14,239 bases of DNA from a bacterium (lineage in GTDB: Bacteria; Zixibacteria; MSB-5A5; GN15; FEB-12). Below the pieces are notes generated by a model, which was given only the letters and a program-made list of their open reading frames with translations, had not been told where the DNA came from and ran no database searches. The DNA lies in the NCBI GenBank assembly GCA_030612965.1, contig JAUWMW010000032.1, forward strand, positions 1 to 14,239. The letters run 5' to 3'. Position 1 is the first letter of the stretch, and each line of letters starts with the position of its first letter. A program made the position numbers and the translations under genes. Below, piece after piece: positions 13,619 to 14,239 of the stretch.

Positions 13619-14095
13619 CTACCACGCCACCCTCAGCGCATACAGCATACCTTCAAACGTACCGACGTACAGGATGTCCTCATGGCTCCCAATGCCGCGA
13701 ATGCGACCGTTCAACTTAAACCTGAAACTAAGGCTACCGTTGGAGGCCCGATACCCCGCTACTTGCCCGGTAGTTGAGCCGACGACTACGTTGTCGCGCC
13801 AAATGTGAACCCTCGGACTGTACCAGGCAGCCTTTGGATTGGGATCATCCAACGACACACTCCAATATTCGCGGCCGTCGAGAGGGTCGATAGAGATAAC
13901 CTTCCGAACGGTCTTGCCATCCTGAGCGGCCAGGAGAATCAGACGGTTGTGCAGAAATCTCATTTCCCGTTTCGGCGTCACTTCCAGAAACTGCTCGCCG
14001 ACGGTATGACCGTCGGATGCGCCCACGTAAACCAACTGCCGCTTTTCGGTTCCATACACGACCGTACCCTGAAGCAGAATAATCTGAGTCGTCAC
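13619..14095 (-). CDS. PQQ-type beta-propeller repeat protein, short or C-terminal fragment
   Basis: The 158-residue frame has two to three blades of the PQQ/BamB-like propeller kind. QLVYVGASDG (20-29), VVVGSTTGQVAGYRASNG (103-120) and LYVGTFEGMLYALR (142-155) show the repeating V-V-G-x-x-x-G-x-V-x-A/G-Y pattern. A complete propeller needs six to eight blades, so this is either the C-terminal part of a longer gene or a blade-only remnant. The GTG at 14095 has GGAGG five bases upstream, so it can be translated as it stands, and its GTGA overlaps the end of an upstream open frame. No signal peptide is present in the part seen. The function is unknown; such repeats usually serve protein interaction or bind quinone cofactors. 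Confidence 0.65.
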   Translation of the reverse strand: MTTQIILLQGTVVYGTEKRQLVYVGASDGHTVGEQFLEVTPKREMRFLHNRLILLAAQDGKTVRKVISIDPLDGREYWSVSLDDPNPKAAWYSPRVHIWRDNVVVGSTTGQVAGYRASNGSLSFRFKLNGRIRGIGSHEDILYVGTFEGMLYALRVAW

Positions 14096-14239
14096 CTTAG
14101 CCTCCAGGCTGTGTCATAATCTGCATTGCCGTCGTACTGAGTGGTGGTATCGTAGGTTGTTTTCGTTAGTGACGTTTCTTTCTGTTCAAATTGTCTCCGG
14201 GCCAGCCGATATGTTCATGATTCTGCAAACAACGGCATT
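14092..14239 (-). pseudogene. Upstream coding remnants in two frames, running off the window
   Basis: Two stretches read like protein but are interrupted. From the window edge to a TAA at 14166-14168 one frame gives a partial peptide ending NHEHIGWPGDNLNRKKRH. A second frame, open from 14214 to TGA 14092-14094, has 40 codons with no ATG, GTG or TTG and ends TTYDTTTQYDGNADYDTAWR followed by LR. Joined with the propeller frame they would read on as one protein across two frame changes, so this may be a decayed gene or an assembly error. The alternative is a gene ending at 14166 with an unrelated spacer after it. Confidence 0.35.

Noticed and set aside
13153..13777. Two plus-strand frames across the 13278-13618 island
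   Set aside because: They start inside the ammonia-lyase gene or repeat DNA, run through palindromes and into the antisense of the propeller gene, and have no domain or ribosome site.

Overview
The window comes from a moderately GC-rich bacterium. It is an ordinary chromosomal stretch with dense, co-oriented operons joined by ATGA or TAATG overlaps, and clear AGGAG-type ribosome sites. No phage, plasmid or CRISPR signal is visible. A tRNA-Leu(UAG) gene is followed by tig-clpP-clpX, a widely conserved order. I cannot name the organism from the sequence. The GTCATTCCCGC-type palindromes between convergent genes and the corrinoid chemistry would suit an uncultured anaerobe-like phylum (for example the FCB group or a deltaproteobacterial relative), but this is a weak inference.

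Layout. (1) 21-3442: tRNA-Leu, trigger factor, ClpP, ClpX. (2) 3443-3826: a 384-base gene-free leader with several hairpins and a perfect TTGACA box. (3) 3827-7554: a tightly coupled four-gene operon with an MttB-superfamily methyltransferase without pyrrolysine, a stand-alone MetH-type reactivation domain, a corrinoid-binding protein and a stand-alone homocysteine methyltransferase domain. (4) 7555-7843: palindromic repeats between convergent genes. (5) 7844-11903, minus strand: a four-gene operon with an unrecognised 415-residue protein, a cupin, a homoserine dehydrogenase lacking the ACT domain, and an aldehyde dehydrogenase. (6) 12096-13277: a divergent diaminopropionate ammonia-lyase. (7) 13278-13618: a second repeat and hairpin island between convergent genes. 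(8) 13619-14239: the end of a PQQ-type beta-propeller gene, apparently short or frameshifted.

How the genes may work together. The 3827-7554 operon reads as a dismantled cobalamin-dependent methionine synthase. Three of the four MetH modules (homocysteine, B12 and reactivation) are separate genes. The fourth, the methyl-folate module, is replaced by an MttB/MtgB-type methyltransferase that would take methyl groups from a quaternary or tertiary amine such as glycine betaine. The predicted flow is methylated amine to corrinoid protein to homocysteine to methionine, with the activation protein repairing cob(II)alamin. This is the strongest candidate for an unusual system here. The minus-strand operon may connect homoserine, aspartate semialdehyde and aspartate, but the role of its first gene is unknown.

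Two smaller oddities lie in the housekeeping block. ClpP has Asn where the catalytic Asp is expected, and the ClpX loop that docks on ClpP reads MGF rather than IGF.
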